Counted from the stretch's first letter, positions 34,561-43,756 are shown. The stretch is 64,000 nt of DNA from Nocardia albiluteola (GCF_018860155.1 NZ_JAHKNI010000023.1:41999-105998); one strand, 5' to 3'. The notes: generated by a model not told the origin, from the sequence alone. Numbers and translations are program-made.

Positions 34561-34574
34561 TATAACCTGTTCTA
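34561..34574. promoter_or_regulatory. KstR-like operator
   Basis: TATAACCTGTTCTA fits the 14-bp palindromic consensus TNNAACNNGTTNNA of the cholesterol regulator KstR. It lies in the short divergent promoter region, 41 bases upstream of the NTF2-fold gene and 69 bases upstream of the SanA-like gene. Confidence 0.6.
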
Positions 34575-34642
34575 TTTCGTGTGGGGTGAACGAGTGTAAA
34601 TTCATTACCTCTCGGGCCCGGCAATCGGGCAGACTGGCGGCC

Positions 34643-35350
34643 ATGGGTCTGCGTACAGCGCCGGCGGGGGCGGGAACTCGCACGAAGTCATGGCTGCGGC
34701 CGAGACGACTGCTGAGCATCGCGGCGGTGGCCGCGCTCGCCGCGGTGGTGGTGGCCGGCGCCTCGATCGGATGGATCCGATATCGCGCGCACGGCCTGGA
34801 GTACTCCACGGCGACCGTGCCGTCCTCGGACGTGGCACTGGTGCTGGGCGCGGAGATCTACCCGGACGGGCGGCCCTCCCCCTATGTCGCCGCCCGGCTC
34901 GACCTTGGCGCGGACCTGCTGCGGGCGGGCAAGGTGAAGGCGCTGCTGCTGTCCGGCGACTACGGCCACCGGGACTACGACGAGCCCGATGCCATGCGCA
35001 AGTACCTCGTCGGCAAAGGAGTGCCCGCCGACAAGCTCGCCGTCGACTACGCCGGCTTCGACACCTACGACTCCTGTTCGCGGGCATACCGCATCTTCGG
35101 TGTACGCCGGGCGATCGTTGTCACCCAGGACTTCAGCGTCCCGCGCACCGTCGCACTGTGCCGCTCGGTCGGCCTCGAGACCACCGCGGTCGGCGACCAC
35201 ACCCAGGCGCACAACCTGACCTACGACAAATGCTGGGTGCGCGACCAGCTCGCGGCCACCAAGGCGATCTATTCGATTGTGGTGCAACCCGATCCGATCC
35301 TGGGCCGCCAGGAGACCACGGTCCGCGACGCGATGGCCGCGAATCGGTAA
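34643..35350 (+). CDS. SanA-like DUF218 membrane protein
   Basis: 235 residues. A basic N-terminus and one membrane helix (LSIAAVAALAAVVVAGASIG) anchor a DUF218 domain outside the membrane. Conserved motifs are DVALVLGAEIYPDGRPSPYV and KALLLSGDYG, then YAGFDTYDSCSRAYRIFGV. SanA of enteric bacteria affects envelope barrier function and vancomycin resistance; the biochemical role is unknown. The gene is divergent from the NTF2-fold gene and convergent with the GlxA-type regulator. Confidence 0.85.
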   Translation: MGLRTAPAGAGTRTKSWLRPRRLLSIAAVAALAAVVVAGASIGWIRYRAHGLEYSTATVPSSDVALVLGAEIYPDGRPSPYVAARLDLGADLLRAGKVKALLLSGDYGHRDYDEPDAMRKYLVGKGVPADKLAVDYAGFDTYDSCSRAYRIFGVRRAIVVTQDFSVPRTVALCRSVGLETTAVGDHTQAHNLTYDKCWVRDQLAATKAIYSIVVQPDPILGRQETTVRDAMAANR

Positions 35351-35354
35351 CCCG

Positions 35355-36293
35355 TCAGCGGAAGGTGCGCCGATAGGCGTGCGGGCTGACGCCGGTGGTG
35401 CGCTTGAAGCGGTCGCGGAACGCGGTGGGGGAACCGAATCCCACCACGGCGGCGATGCGGTCGACGGTGTGATCGGTCGTCTCCAGCAGGTGCTGAGCCC
35501 GCCGGACGCGGGCCCGCCGCACCCACTGCAGCGGAGTGGAACCGGTCTGCTCGCGAAAGTGCCGGATGAGGGTGCGCGGGCTGGTCCCGGCCCGGGCGGC
35601 GATGATCCCGACGGTCAGCTCCTGTGCCAGATTGTCCTGCAGCCATTGAATTGTCGGCTCCAGCGTCCCGCCCCGCGGGGTCGGCGGATGCGGCTGCACG
35701 ATGAATTGCGCCTGTCCCCCTTCGCGTTCCAGCGGCATCACCGACAGGCGTGCCGCATCGGCCGCCACCGCGGAACCGTAGTCGCGGCGAATCATGTGCA
35801 GGCACAGGTCGAGTCCCGCCGCCGCGCCCGCGGAGGTCAGGATCCGGCCGTTGTCGACGTACAGCACATCAGGATCGACATCGATGTCCGGATGCATCGC
35901 CGCCAGCAGATCCGCGGCGGCCCAGTGCGTGGTGGCGCGCAGGCCGTGCAGCAGTCCGGTGGCCGCCAGCGCGAAGGTGCCCGAGCAGATCGAGGCGATC
36001 CTCGCACCGTCCGCGGCAGCCTCCAGCAGCGCCGCGCGCACCGACTCGGGCAGCGCGGTCACGGGCTCGGCGGTGCCGGGAACGACGACCGTATCCGCGC
36101 CGCGCAGCCCGTCCAGGCCCCACGGCGCGCGCAGGGTGAACAGCCCGGCGTCGACCTCCGGACGCCGCGCGCAGATCCGGATTCGATACCCCGGACGGCC
36201 GTCGGCCAGCCGGGTGCGGGAGAACACCTCGATCGGGGTGGACAGGTCGAACGGGATCACCCCGTCGAGCGCGAGGACGGCCACGGTGTGCAT
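35355..36293 (-). CDS. GlxA-family AraC transcriptional regulator
   Basis: 312 residues. Residues 1-170 form a DJ-1/PfpI domain with the nucleophile-elbow cysteine in ASICSGTFALA. Residues 210-312 are two AraC helix-turn-helix motifs (LTVGIIAARAGTSPRTLIRH, DRIAAVVGFGSPTAFRDRFK). Such regulators usually activate a divergent gene, here the DUF6010 membrane protein. A matching inverted repeat lies between them at 36315-36349. Confidence 0.93.
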   Translation of the reverse strand: MHTVAVLALDGVIPFDLSTPIEVFSRTRLADGRPGYRIRICARRPEVDAGLFTLRAPWGLDGLRGADTVVVPGTAEPVTALPESVRAALLEAAADGARIASICSGTFALAATGLLHGLRATTHWAAADLLAAMHPDIDVDPDVLYVDNGRILTSAGAAAGLDLCLHMIRRDYGSAVAADAARLSVMPLEREGGQAQFIVQPHPPTPRGGTLEPTIQWLQDNLAQELTVGIIAARAGTSPRTLIRHFREQTGSTPLQWVRRARVRRAQHLLETTDHTVDRIAAVVGFGSPTAFRDRFKRTTGVSPHAYRRTFR

Positions 36294-36314
36294 GGTCCGA
36301 GCCTAGCCCCGGGT

Positions 36315-36349
36315 TGGCGCTTTTCCGTTGGGGGTTGTCGAAAATGCCA
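36315..36349. promoter_or_regulatory. candidate GlxA-type operator
   Basis: TGGCGCTTTTC and GAAAATGCCA form an inverted repeat with 14 bases between, in the divergent promoter region. The TGGC/TTTTC half-site shape is that of the TGTCG/TGGCA sites bound by FtrA/GlxA-type regulators. Confidence 0.45.
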
Positions 36350-36434
36350 CTGGGCGGTGGTCAGCGGCGCACCTAGCGTCGTCGGTGGGTTCGCCCCGGA
36401 GCCCGGACACCCACTGCCCGAGGAGATTTCGTCC

Positions 36435-36854
36435 ATGTCCTACGTCGCGCCGATCGTGATCGGCATGCTCTACGCGCTGCTGAACTCCCTCATTCGCGAG
36501 CCGCACCGGCGCCGGTTCAATGCCGTCATGGTGGCCGGAGCCGGCGCCGCCTATCTCAGCGGCGGCGGGTTCGGCGTCTGGGAGCTTCCGTTCGCCGCCG
36601 TCATCACCTACTGCGCCTACCGCGGCCTGGAATCGTGGCGCTGGATCGGCGTCGCCTGGCTACTGCACAGTGGGTGGGATCTCCTGCACTATCTGAAGGG
36701 ACATCCGATTCTGCCTTTCGCACACAATTCCTCGCTGGGATGCGCGATCTGCGATCCCGTCATCGCGGTGTGGGCGATCCGCGGCGGACCGGGCCTGCGT
36801 GGTGATGGTTTCCCGCGCCGGTGGTCCCGCCGGGCGCAGCCGGAAACCGCCTGA
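36435..36854 (+). CDS. DUF6010 family membrane protein
   Basis: 139 residues with four hydrophobic segments, for example VAPIVIGMLYALLNSLI and FNAVMVAGAGAAYLSGGGFG, and conserved HSGWDLLHYLKGHPILPF. AGGAG lies upstream of the ATG at 36435. Small membrane proteins of this type stand next to GlxA regulators in many actinobacteria. The function is unknown. Confidence 0.8.
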   Translation: MSYVAPIVIGMLYALLNSLIREPHRRRFNAVMVAGAGAAYLSGGGFGVWELPFAAVITYCAYRGLESWRWIGVAWLLHSGWDLLHYLKGHPILPFAHNSSLGCAICDPVIAVWAIRGGPGLRGDGFPRRWSRRAQPETA

Positions 36855-36898
36855 TCACCTGGCATCTCTCGGCGACGGCCCGGACCGCCACTGCGATC

Positions 36899-37558
36899 TC
36901 ACCCGGGCAGGCTCTGCATCACCAGCCACAGCCGGCGGGGCAACTCCCCTTCCTCGAAGCTCTCCACTCGCTGCAGGGTCCACCCGTCGGCGAGGGTGTC
37001 GACCAGCTCTCGGGAGAAGAAGTGCACCGCGAATCCGCCGTGCTCGAAAATATCGTCGCCGCGGGCGATTCCGGCCCCGTAGTGCGCGTCGCCGGTGTGC
37101 CGCACCGTGTACACCAGCGTCCCGCCGGGCCGCAGCACCCGCCGGACCTCCGCGCCCAGGGCGAGGATTTCCTTGGTGGACAACGCCATACACAGCAGCA
37201 TGTGGGCGAACACGGCGTCGACCGACGCATCGGCCAGCGGAAGCGGTTCGCGCACGTCGGCGACCGCCGTCTCGACGGACAGCCCGTCGACCCGCGCCCG
37301 GTCCTGTAATTGGCCGAGCCCGGTGGAGCTGAAATCGGTTGCCCGCACGTGAAATCCGAGGCGGGCCAGATACAGCGCGTCCCGGCCGTGCCCCGCGCCC
37401 AGCTCGAGCACGTCGCGCGCACCGGCGTCCCGGAATACCGCGCCCGCCTCGATCGCGGCCTGCGAGGGCTGGTCGCCGTACATCTCCGGATGTGCCCGAT
37501 AGGTCTGCTGCCAGTGTTCTCGCTGGGTGTCGGCCGGGTCCCGCTCGGCGTCCCGCAT
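36899..37558 (-). CDS. SAM-dependent methyltransferase
   Basis: 219 residues from the ATG at 37558, with AGGA 11 bases upstream. A class I Rossmann methyltransferase with motif I VLELGAGHGRDALYLA, motif II RATDFSSTGL and the post-I VRRVLRPGGTLVYTVR. It resembles TehB-like or UbiE-type enzymes. The substrate is unknown. It is separated from the convergent DUF6010 gene by 44 bases. Confidence 0.88.
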   Translation of the reverse strand: MRDAERDPADTQREHWQQTYRAHPEMYGDQPSQAAIEAGAVFRDAGARDVLELGAGHGRDALYLARLGFHVRATDFSSTGLGQLQDRARVDGLSVETAVADVREPLPLADASVDAVFAHMLLCMALSTKEILALGAEVRRVLRPGGTLVYTVRHTGDAHYGAGIARGDDIFEHGGFAVHFFSRELVDTLADGWTLQRVESFEEGELPRRLWLVMQSLPG

Positions 37559-37615
37559 GCCCTCATCCTGACCGACGGGCACCCGCGGCCCGGACACCGG
37601 GTGCCCGCGCCGCAG

Positions 37616-39226
37616 TCAGCGCCAGCTGGGCAGCCAGAGGTGGGCCTGCCAGTTGCCGACCGTGACCGGCCAGCCCGTCATGATCGGCCATAGCCAGGCG
37701 AAGTTCGCCACGACCAGCCCCACGTACAGGCACACCAGCATCAGGCTCAGTGTTTGCCGTTCGCCGCCGGCCAGGAACCGGGACGCGACCGCAGCCGGAT
37801 ACAGGCCGGGCCCGGAGCCGCCCGGATACGCCGCGGCGCGCGCGAACGGGGCGGGGCCGAGGATGTCGCCGAGCACCAGCGCGATGCCGATCACCAGGAA
37901 CGGAGCCATCGGCACCGCGTAGAAGAAGTACATCTGCCGGTCCAGATCCATGAACCACGGCAGCAGACCGGCCAGGTACCCCACCAGCATCGCGGCGTAC
38001 CGCCAGTCGAAACGGGTCACCGTCCGCCAGATCCCCCACCCCAGCATCGGCAGCGACACCCACCACATCGCGGGCGTGCCGATCAGCATCACCGCCGACA
38101 CGCACGACGCCTGCCCGCAGCCGGTGACCCCGGTGTCGGCGTAGTGGTACAGCATCGGCCGCAACCCCATCGGCCACGACCACGGCTTGGACTCCCACGG
38201 GTGGTGGTAACCGGCCGAATTGGTCAGGCTCTCATGGAATTTCAGTGATTCGCCCTGGTTGTGCCACAGCGAGCGCAGCGCGTCCGGGATCCAGGACCAG
38301 GTGCCCCCGGCGCCGATCGCATTGCCCACCGAGTACCGGTCGTAGCCGTCCTCGCTGGCGAACCACAGGCTCCAGCTGCCCAGATAGACCAGGATCGGCA
38401 CGAGGACCAGCGTGGCGAGCGCGGGCACGACGTCGCGCACGATCGTGCCCAGCCACGGCCGCGGCACCCCGTACGCCCGCCGGGCGGCCACATCGAACAG
38501 CACCGACAGCAGCCCGAACGCCACGATGTAGTACAGCCCGGACCACTTCACGCCGGTCGAAAGTCCCAGCAGCACACCGGCACCGAACCGCCACCACCGC
38601 ACGCCCAGCCGGGGGCCCCACGCGCTCACCGCGATACGCCCCTGCGCATCCGCGCGGGCCAGCCGTTCGCGCACCACGTCGCGGTCCACGATCAGGCAGC
38701 CGAACGCCGCCACCACGAACAGCGCCTGGAAGATGTCGAGCATGCCGATGCGCGAGGTGACGAACGTGACGCCGTCGCAGATAAGCAGAATTCCCGCGAT
38801 CGCGCCGAGCATCGTCGAGCGGGTCATCCGGCGCGCGATCCGAACGACGAGCAGCACCAGCACGATTCCGACGATCGCCGCGGAAAACCGCCAGCCCCAC
38901 GGGGTGTAGCCGAAGATCGCCTCCCCCAGTGCGATCATCTGCTTCCCGACGGGCGGGTGCACGATGTAGCCGTAGGCCGCGTTGTCCTCCACCCCACCGC
39001 CGTTGAGCATTTCCCAGCCCTGATGGGCGTAGTACTTCTCATCGAAGGTCGGCGTGCCGCCATCGGTCGGGTACTGCAGATTCAGCAGCCGGGTGATCGC
39101 GGCGAACGCGGTGATCACGAGCGTGACCACCCACCCGCGCAACCGATCCGCGGGCCCGAAATCCGGGGACGGGCGTCGCGGCGCCGGACTGGAGGAGCTC
39201 GGTCGCACATCGATCACCTGGGCCAC
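37616..39226 (-). CDS. pmt: protein O-mannosyltransferase (GT39, Pmt)
   Basis: 536 residues with about eleven membrane helices. The catalytic DE pair lies in the first outer loop (GGTPTFDEKYYAHQGWEMLN). Other conserved segments are NAAYGYIVHPPVGKQMI, FESLTNSAGYHHPWESKPW-like and DRQMYFFYAVPMAPF. It is the equivalent of Rv1002c and adds mannose from polyprenyl-phosphate to exported proteins at the membrane. In mycobacteria rsmI is the divergent neighbour; here it is missing and an SDR remnant lies in its place. Confidence 0.95.
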   Translation of the reverse strand: MAQVIDVRPSSSSPAPRRPSPDFGPADRLRGWVVTLVITAFAAITRLLNLQYPTDGGTPTFDEKYYAHQGWEMLNGGGVEDNAAYGYIVHPPVGKQMIALGEAIFGYTPWGWRFSAAIVGIVLVLLVVRIARRMTRSTMLGAIAGILLICDGVTFVTSRIGMLDIFQALFVVAAFGCLIVDRDVVRERLARADAQGRIAVSAWGPRLGVRWWRFGAGVLLGLSTGVKWSGLYYIVAFGLLSVLFDVAARRAYGVPRPWLGTIVRDVVPALATLVLVPILVYLGSWSLWFASEDGYDRYSVGNAIGAGGTWSWIPDALRSLWHNQGESLKFHESLTNSAGYHHPWESKPWSWPMGLRPMLYHYADTGVTGCGQASCVSAVMLIGTPAMWWVSLPMLGWGIWRTVTRFDWRYAAMLVGYLAGLLPWFMDLDRQMYFFYAVPMAPFLVIGIALVLGDILGPAPFARAAAYPGGSGPGLYPAAVASRFLAGGERQTLSLMLVCLYVGLVVANFAWLWPIMTGWPVTVGNWQAHLWLPSWR

Positions 39227-39240
39227 AGTAGTGATGGTAT

Positions 39241-39613
39241 GTGGTCGCCCTCACCACCGATCCTCGGCGTTGCGCGCCGAGTCGCGCGGTTTCCGGCGGC
39301 CGGCATGTCACCGCCACCGTGCGCGGCTCCGGGCGGACCCCGCTGCATGAGCTCACCGGCACCCACGGCGAACGACTCGAGATCGAGACGGTCGACATCA
39401 CCGAGCCCGCGCAGATCGCGGCGCTGCGCGACCGGCTGGCAGGGCGGCGGTTCGATCTGCTGTTCGTCAACGCCGGGGTCACCAACGAACCCGAAGGCAC
39501 GGTGGCCGAGACCTCGACCGAGGAGTTCACGGGCACCATCGCGGTGATGTCCTCGGGCCAGGGCAGCGTGACCAACAACGTGAACGGCGGCCACGAGGTC
39601 TACCGCGCATCCA
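39241..39613 (+). pseudogene. short-chain dehydrogenase remnant
   Basis: The frame reads GRHVTATVRGSGRTPLHEL, then DITEPAQIAALRDRLAGRRF and LLFVNAGVTNEPEGTVAET, typical of a classical SDR core. It then jumps from EEFTGTIAVMSSGQGSVTNN to GGHEVYRAS, missing about 60 residues between. The NAD loop at the start and the whole C-terminus after YRAS are also missing. It is a decayed gene with an internal deletion, directly in front of the promoter of the next gene. Confidence 0.7.
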
Positions 39614-39660
39614 TTGACAAAGCGGAGCGCTGTTCCATATTGTTTCGGAACAGCGCTCCG
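39614..39660 (+). promoter_or_regulatory. strong promoter overlapped by a 14-bp operator palindrome
   Basis: TTGACA at 39614-39619, an 18-base spacer, TATTGT at 39638-39643. CGGAGCGCTGTTCC at 39623-39636 and GGAACAGCGCTCCG at 39647-39660 form a perfect inverted repeat with a 10-base gap, covering the spacer and the start region. A TetR-family repressor bound there would block transcription of the hydrolase gene that begins at 39729. Confidence 0.8.
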
Positions 39661-39728
39661 TTTTCATGCCGGGCGCGGACACTCCCGCGACGCCGACCGT
39701 GCGCGCGGAACTCGATGAAAGAGGCGTT

Positions 39729-40688
39729 ATGAGCACACCGTTCACCGAAGCCGCCGGATTCCCGATCGCTACCGCATCCACCCCCGTCATCGCCTTCGCG
39801 CCGGTGGTCCTGCCGGTGCCGGGCCGGACAGTGGACCTGCGGGTCAAGGTCTCCGCACCCGCCACGGGGAGCGATTTGCCGGTGATGCTGCTGTCACACG
39901 GCCACGGACCGTCGAACTTCGTATCGTCCCTGCACGGCTACGGGCCGGTCGCGGACTTCTGGGCGGCGCACGGCTTCGTCGTCATCCAGCCGACCCACCT
40001 GGATGCGATGATGCTGGGCCTGCGCGAAGCCGACGACCCCGATGCGCCGCTGTACTGGCGCTCGCGGGCGCGGGACATGCACCACATCCTCGACCACCTC
40101 GATCTGATAGAGGCCGCCGTTCCCGGACTGAGCGGGCGCCTGAACCACGACCGGATCGCGGCGGTCGGGCATTCCATGGGCGGGCACACGGTCGGGCTGC
40201 TGTGCGGCCAGCAGGTCACGGTCGAGGGAACTCCGGTGGATCTGGCCGACGCCCGGGTCAAGGCGGGTGTGCTGATGGCACCGGCGGGCGGCGGTCAGGA
40301 CGTATCCGCCTTCGCCGCGGAGCACTATCCGGTCCTGCGCGCCACCAGCTTTGCGACGATGACGACTCCCGCCCTGGTGATCGTCGGCGACAACGATTGG
40401 AGCCCGCGCTTCTCCGAGCGGAAGGACTGGCGCAGCGACGCGTACTTCCACAGCCCGGGCCCCAAGAGCCTGCTGACGCTGTTCGGCGCGGAGCATGGCC
40501 TGGGCGGGGTGTCCGGGTACGACGCGAAGGAGACAACCGACGAGAACCCCGAGCGTGTCGCCGCGCTCCGGGCGCTCACCTGGGCCTACCTGCGCAGCAC
40601 GCTCTACCCCGGCGACTCCGCCTGGGCCGATGCGATCGCCGCGCTTCGCGATATGCCAGAACCCTTGGGGCGCATCGAATCCAAGTAG
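39729..40688 (+). CDS. chlorophyllase-like alpha/beta hydrolase
   Basis: 319 residues from the ATG at 39729 with GAGG upstream. Oxyanion loop in LLSHGHGPSNF, nucleophile in AVGHSMGGHT (Ser about 159), an acidic residue in VIVGDNDWSP and the catalytic His in GAEHGLGG. No signal peptide. The family includes chlorophyllase and carboxylic ester hydrolases of unknown substrate. It is under the palindromic promoter upstream, so expression is likely induced by a ligand. Confidence 0.88.
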   Translation: MSTPFTEAAGFPIATASTPVIAFAPVVLPVPGRTVDLRVKVSAPATGSDLPVMLLSHGHGPSNFVSSLHGYGPVADFWAAHGFVVIQPTHLDAMMLGLREADDPDAPLYWRSRARDMHHILDHLDLIEAAVPGLSGRLNHDRIAAVGHSMGGHTVGLLCGQQVTVEGTPVDLADARVKAGVLMAPAGGGQDVSAFAAEHYPVLRATSFATMTTPALVIVGDNDWSPRFSERKDWRSDAYFHSPGPKSLLTLFGAEHGLGGVSGYDAKETTDENPERVAALRALTWAYLRSTLYPGDSAWADAIAALRDMPEPLGRIESK

Positions 40689-40826
40689 GACCCGCGCGGT
40701 GCGGGCGGGACCGGCCATCACCCTCGGCGCGACAGCAGGGCCGTCCCGACGATCGGGTCGGGCGCATCGTGCACCAGGTGCGCCCCCACACCGCGACTCC
40801 ACCTGCCGGGCCGCCCATTCATCGAC

Positions 40827-41672
40827 TCACCGCCTGAGACCACCGGCTGCGGCACTCTCGAGAACCGCACTCCGATGACCGGATACTCCGGCCTGCAACG
40901 TATTTCGTCCCCAGCCGACCAGTCGGCGAAACAGGTGATCCATAGCAAACAGTCCGATCAGGGCGATACCGAATGCCGCAGCGCCCCACGGGCGCAGGCC
41001 GTAGGCGAGCGTCAGGGCGAAGGCCAGAGTGCCCGGGCACGAATGCAGGGCGCCGTTCAGCAGGTTCTCGGCCGCGGGGAATCCCGCCCTGCGGTGGGTG
41101 GTGAGGGTGATGATCCACAGGCCCACGGGTGCGCAGGCCAGCAGGCCCGCCAGATGCGCGCCCAGCACCGGCTCGAATTCGGTGAGGCACACCATGATCG
41201 AGGCGATGACCAGCATCCGCACAGGCAGCTCCCAGCGCGCGGGCTTCGCCGTCGAGGCGGGCGCGGCCACCGGCGGCCACATCAGCAGACCGGCCGCCGT
41301 CGCGACGACGACAAGGACCGCCATAACGGGTGCGGATCCGATCGCGGCCACGAGTACCAGTGCGGCGCCGATGATTCCGAGCGTGACCACGACCGCCGCC
41401 AGCGGGCTCCGAAGCCGATGGCCGAGACGGCCGTATCCGACGCCGAACACAACCACCACCAGCAGACCGGAGGCCACGCCCGCGGCGGCCTGCGCGGCAG
41501 CGGTTCTGCCGTCGGTGATCAGAATGATCGCGAGAAAGGGGAAGGAGTAGAGGGGCAGACCGGCCACCCGGCCCCCGAGTCGGTGACCGAGCCGTCGCTG
41601 GAGCGCAGTTATCACAAGGATCGTCATCACCGGCAAGGCCACGCGCAGAATCAGAACATCCATGCGGTTCAC
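40827..41672 (-). CDS. polytopic membrane protein
   Basis: 281 residues with about seven or eight membrane helices and no family I recognise. Segments such as LPVMTILVITALQRRLGHRLGG and YSFPFLAIILITDGRTAAAQ are conserved-looking. It is divergent from an Lrp/AsnC gene with 110 bases between, a setting typical of Lrp-controlled exporters of amino acids. Confidence 0.7.
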   Translation of the reverse strand: MNRMDVLILRVALPVMTILVITALQRRLGHRLGGRVAGLPLYSFPFLAIILITDGRTAAAQAAAGVASGLLVVVVFGVGYGRLGHRLRSPLAAVVVTLGIIGAALVLVAAIGSAPVMAVLVVVATAAGLLMWPPVAAPASTAKPARWELPVRMLVIASIMVCLTEFEPVLGAHLAGLLACAPVGLWIITLTTHRRAGFPAAENLLNGALHSCPGTLAFALTLAYGLRPWGAAAFGIALIGLFAMDHLFRRLVGWGRNTLQAGVSGHRSAVLESAAAGGLRR

Positions 41673-41782
41673 GTTTCCATGACATCTTCCGAATATGGAT
41701 CGTAAATCCGTTGATACAGGTGCATCTCACCGATCAAAACTCGACACTTGCCTCGATAGGCCGAGTTATTCACAATCAATGC

Positions 41783-42235
41783 ATGGACGATATCGACCGC
41801 TCACTGGTCCGGCTGCTGATGCGGGACGCCCGACGCACCTACAACGAACTCAGCAAGGATGTGCGGCTCTCGGCGAACACCGTCGCCGACAGGGTGCGCC
41901 GCCTGCACGCCTCGGGCGTCATCGGCCGCTTCCGGGCCGAGTTGGATCCCGCCGCACTGGGGCGCGGTTTGAGCATGGTCGCCGACGTCCGCCTGCGCGA
42001 CGATATCGACCGCCTGAGCTTCGAGATCGCGGTTCGCTCTGTCCGCCAGGTGGTTTCGGGGGCTCGAATGACCGGGGAGTACGACTACCAGCTGCGCCTG
42101 GCCTGCATCGACCCGGCGGAGTACGAGACCGTGGTGGATCAGCTCAAGCGCCAGCACGGCGTCCGGGAGATCCGCAGCCGGCTCGTGTTGCACGACATGG
42201 ACATCGATGCGGGCAATCTCCTCGATTTGGACTGA
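41783..42235 (+). CDS. Lrp/AsnC family transcriptional regulator
   Basis: 150 residues from the ATG at 41783. HTH at 1-55 (MDDIDRSLVRLLMRDARRTY, LSKDVRLSANTVADRVRRL) and an effector-binding RAM domain after residue 65. It should respond to an amino acid. The divergent membrane protein gene is the likely target. Confidence 0.92.
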   Translation: MDDIDRSLVRLLMRDARRTYNELSKDVRLSANTVADRVRRLHASGVIGRFRAELDPAALGRGLSMVADVRLRDDIDRLSFEIAVRSVRQVVSGARMTGEYDYQLRLACIDPAEYETVVDQLKRQHGVREIRSRLVLHDMDIDAGNLLDLD

Positions 42236-42364
42236 TCACCCTGCGCCCCATGCACTTTCCGCACTGATGGGTGCCACCGGACCATGCGAATCACCGGAGT
42301 GGATGCCGAGCGCTTCCGGCCCGTCGGCGACCGCTCCGGCGGCAGGCACGTGGGGGCCGTGGCG

Positions 42365-43756
42365 TTACCGGTGTCCGCCCTCGTTCCCGCTCAGCGCGGC
42401 GGTAAGGGCGGGCCGATCGAGTTTCCCGCGCGGTGTGCGCGGCAGGCTGTCGAGGCTCAGGATCCGGACGGGCATGCTCGGCCCGGGCAGTGTGCCCCGG
42501 AGCAGCCGCCGAATTTCCGGGACGGTCGGAGCATCGGCGCTCGCGACGATCGCGGCGGCGGGCACCTCGCCCATGCGCGCGTCCGGCACCGCGACGCAGG
42601 CCGCCTCCGCGACGCCGGGGATCGCGGCCAGGGCGGTCTCCACGGCGGTGAGGTCCACATTGAACCCGGCCCGGATCAGCATGTCCCCGGCGCGGCCGAA
42701 GAGCTGTAGTTCGTTGCCGCGCACCAGCCCCCGGTCCCCCACCGACATCCAGCCGTCGACCGGACCGCCCACGACGCCCGCGGCGGTGAGGTACCCGTCG
42801 AACAGCATGTCGCTGCGGACGAAGACCAGCCCGTCGCGGACCTGCGCCTCGACCCCGGCGAACAGCTGCCCCGCCGAATTCTCCAGTTCGGAGCCGAGCC
42901 CGCGGTCGAACGAGACGAAACTCAGCTCCGAGGCGCCGTAGAAGTGCACGAGCGAGGCGTTCGGCAGCAGGGCCCGCAGCGCCTCCCGGCCCGAGCGGGG
43001 CCAGCGGGCCGCGGACGAGAGCACCTCGCGCACGCTTCCGATCGGCCCCGGCACCGATCGCACGGCGTCCCAGGCCAGCGTCGGCACCGAATACAGGTGT
43101 GTCGCACCGCCGTTCAGCGATATCTCGACCGACCGCAGGTCGACGGTCGCGCCCCGGGTCAGGGCATGCAGGGCGCCGTAGAGGAAGTGCGTGTGGTCGA
43201 GCACGCCGGGCACCGCGACCCGGTCTCCCACGCCGATGCCGAAGGTAGCGTCGGAGCGATCCAGGGTCGCGGCCCACGATTTCTGGTTGCGCACAAACAA
43301 TTTCGGTTCACCGGTGGTACCGGAGGTGATGCCGACCAGTAACTCGCCACCGGGTTGCGCAACGCCGAACCTGCCTTCTGATTCGAGGTCCGCGGCGGTG
43401 TGTATCGGTCCCTCGAGCCCCATGCGCCGCAGTCGCGGATGCTGGCGCGCCTGCGCGATCACCACGCCGGGCGCGGTAATCCTGAGCATCCGGGCCAGCT
43501 GATCCGGCGGCAGATGCCGATGCAGCAGCACCACGCTCACCCCGGCGCGCATGGCCGCCACCACCGCGACAAGCGAGTCGATATCCGAGGTCGGCAGCAC
43601 CGCAACACGATTCATGCCCAGCAGTCCGGCGGCGGCGCGGGTGACGCGCCCCCAGAATTCGCGATATCCGATCTCGCCGTGCCGCGACACCACCGCGGCC
43701 GCCTCCGGATGCGCGGCGACCCGCCGGGCGATGCGCGCGGCCAGTAGCTCGGTCAT
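42365..43756 (-). CDS. AMP-binding acyl-CoA synthetase-like enzyme
   Basis: 463 residues from the ATG at 43756. The AMP-binding P-loop is GITSGTTGEPKLFVRNQ; the second core motif is FYGASE, and the hinge region is DRGLVRGNELQLFGRAGDML with PRTPRGKLDRP near the C-terminus containing the catalytic lysine. The enzyme adenylates a carboxylic acid and forms the CoA thioester, or loads a carrier protein. It is short for the family and the substrate is unknown. Confidence 0.88.
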   Translation of the reverse strand: MTELLAARIARRVAAHPEAAAVVSRHGEIGYREFWGRVTRAAAGLLGMNRVAVLPTSDIDSLVAVVAAMRAGVSVVLLHRHLPPDQLARMLRITAPGVVIAQARQHPRLRRMGLEGPIHTAADLESEGRFGVAQPGGELLVGITSGTTGEPKLFVRNQKSWAATLDRSDATFGIGVGDRVAVPGVLDHTHFLYGALHALTRGATVDLRSVEISLNGGATHLYSVPTLAWDAVRSVPGPIGSVREVLSSAARWPRSGREALRALLPNASLVHFYGASELSFVSFDRGLGSELENSAGQLFAGVEAQVRDGLVFVRSDMLFDGYLTAAGVVGGPVDGWMSVGDRGLVRGNELQLFGRAGDMLIRAGFNVDLTAVETALAAIPGVAEAACVAVPDARMGEVPAAAIVASADAPTVPEIRRLLRGTLPGPSMPVRILSLDSLPRTPRGKLDRPALTAALSGNEGGHR

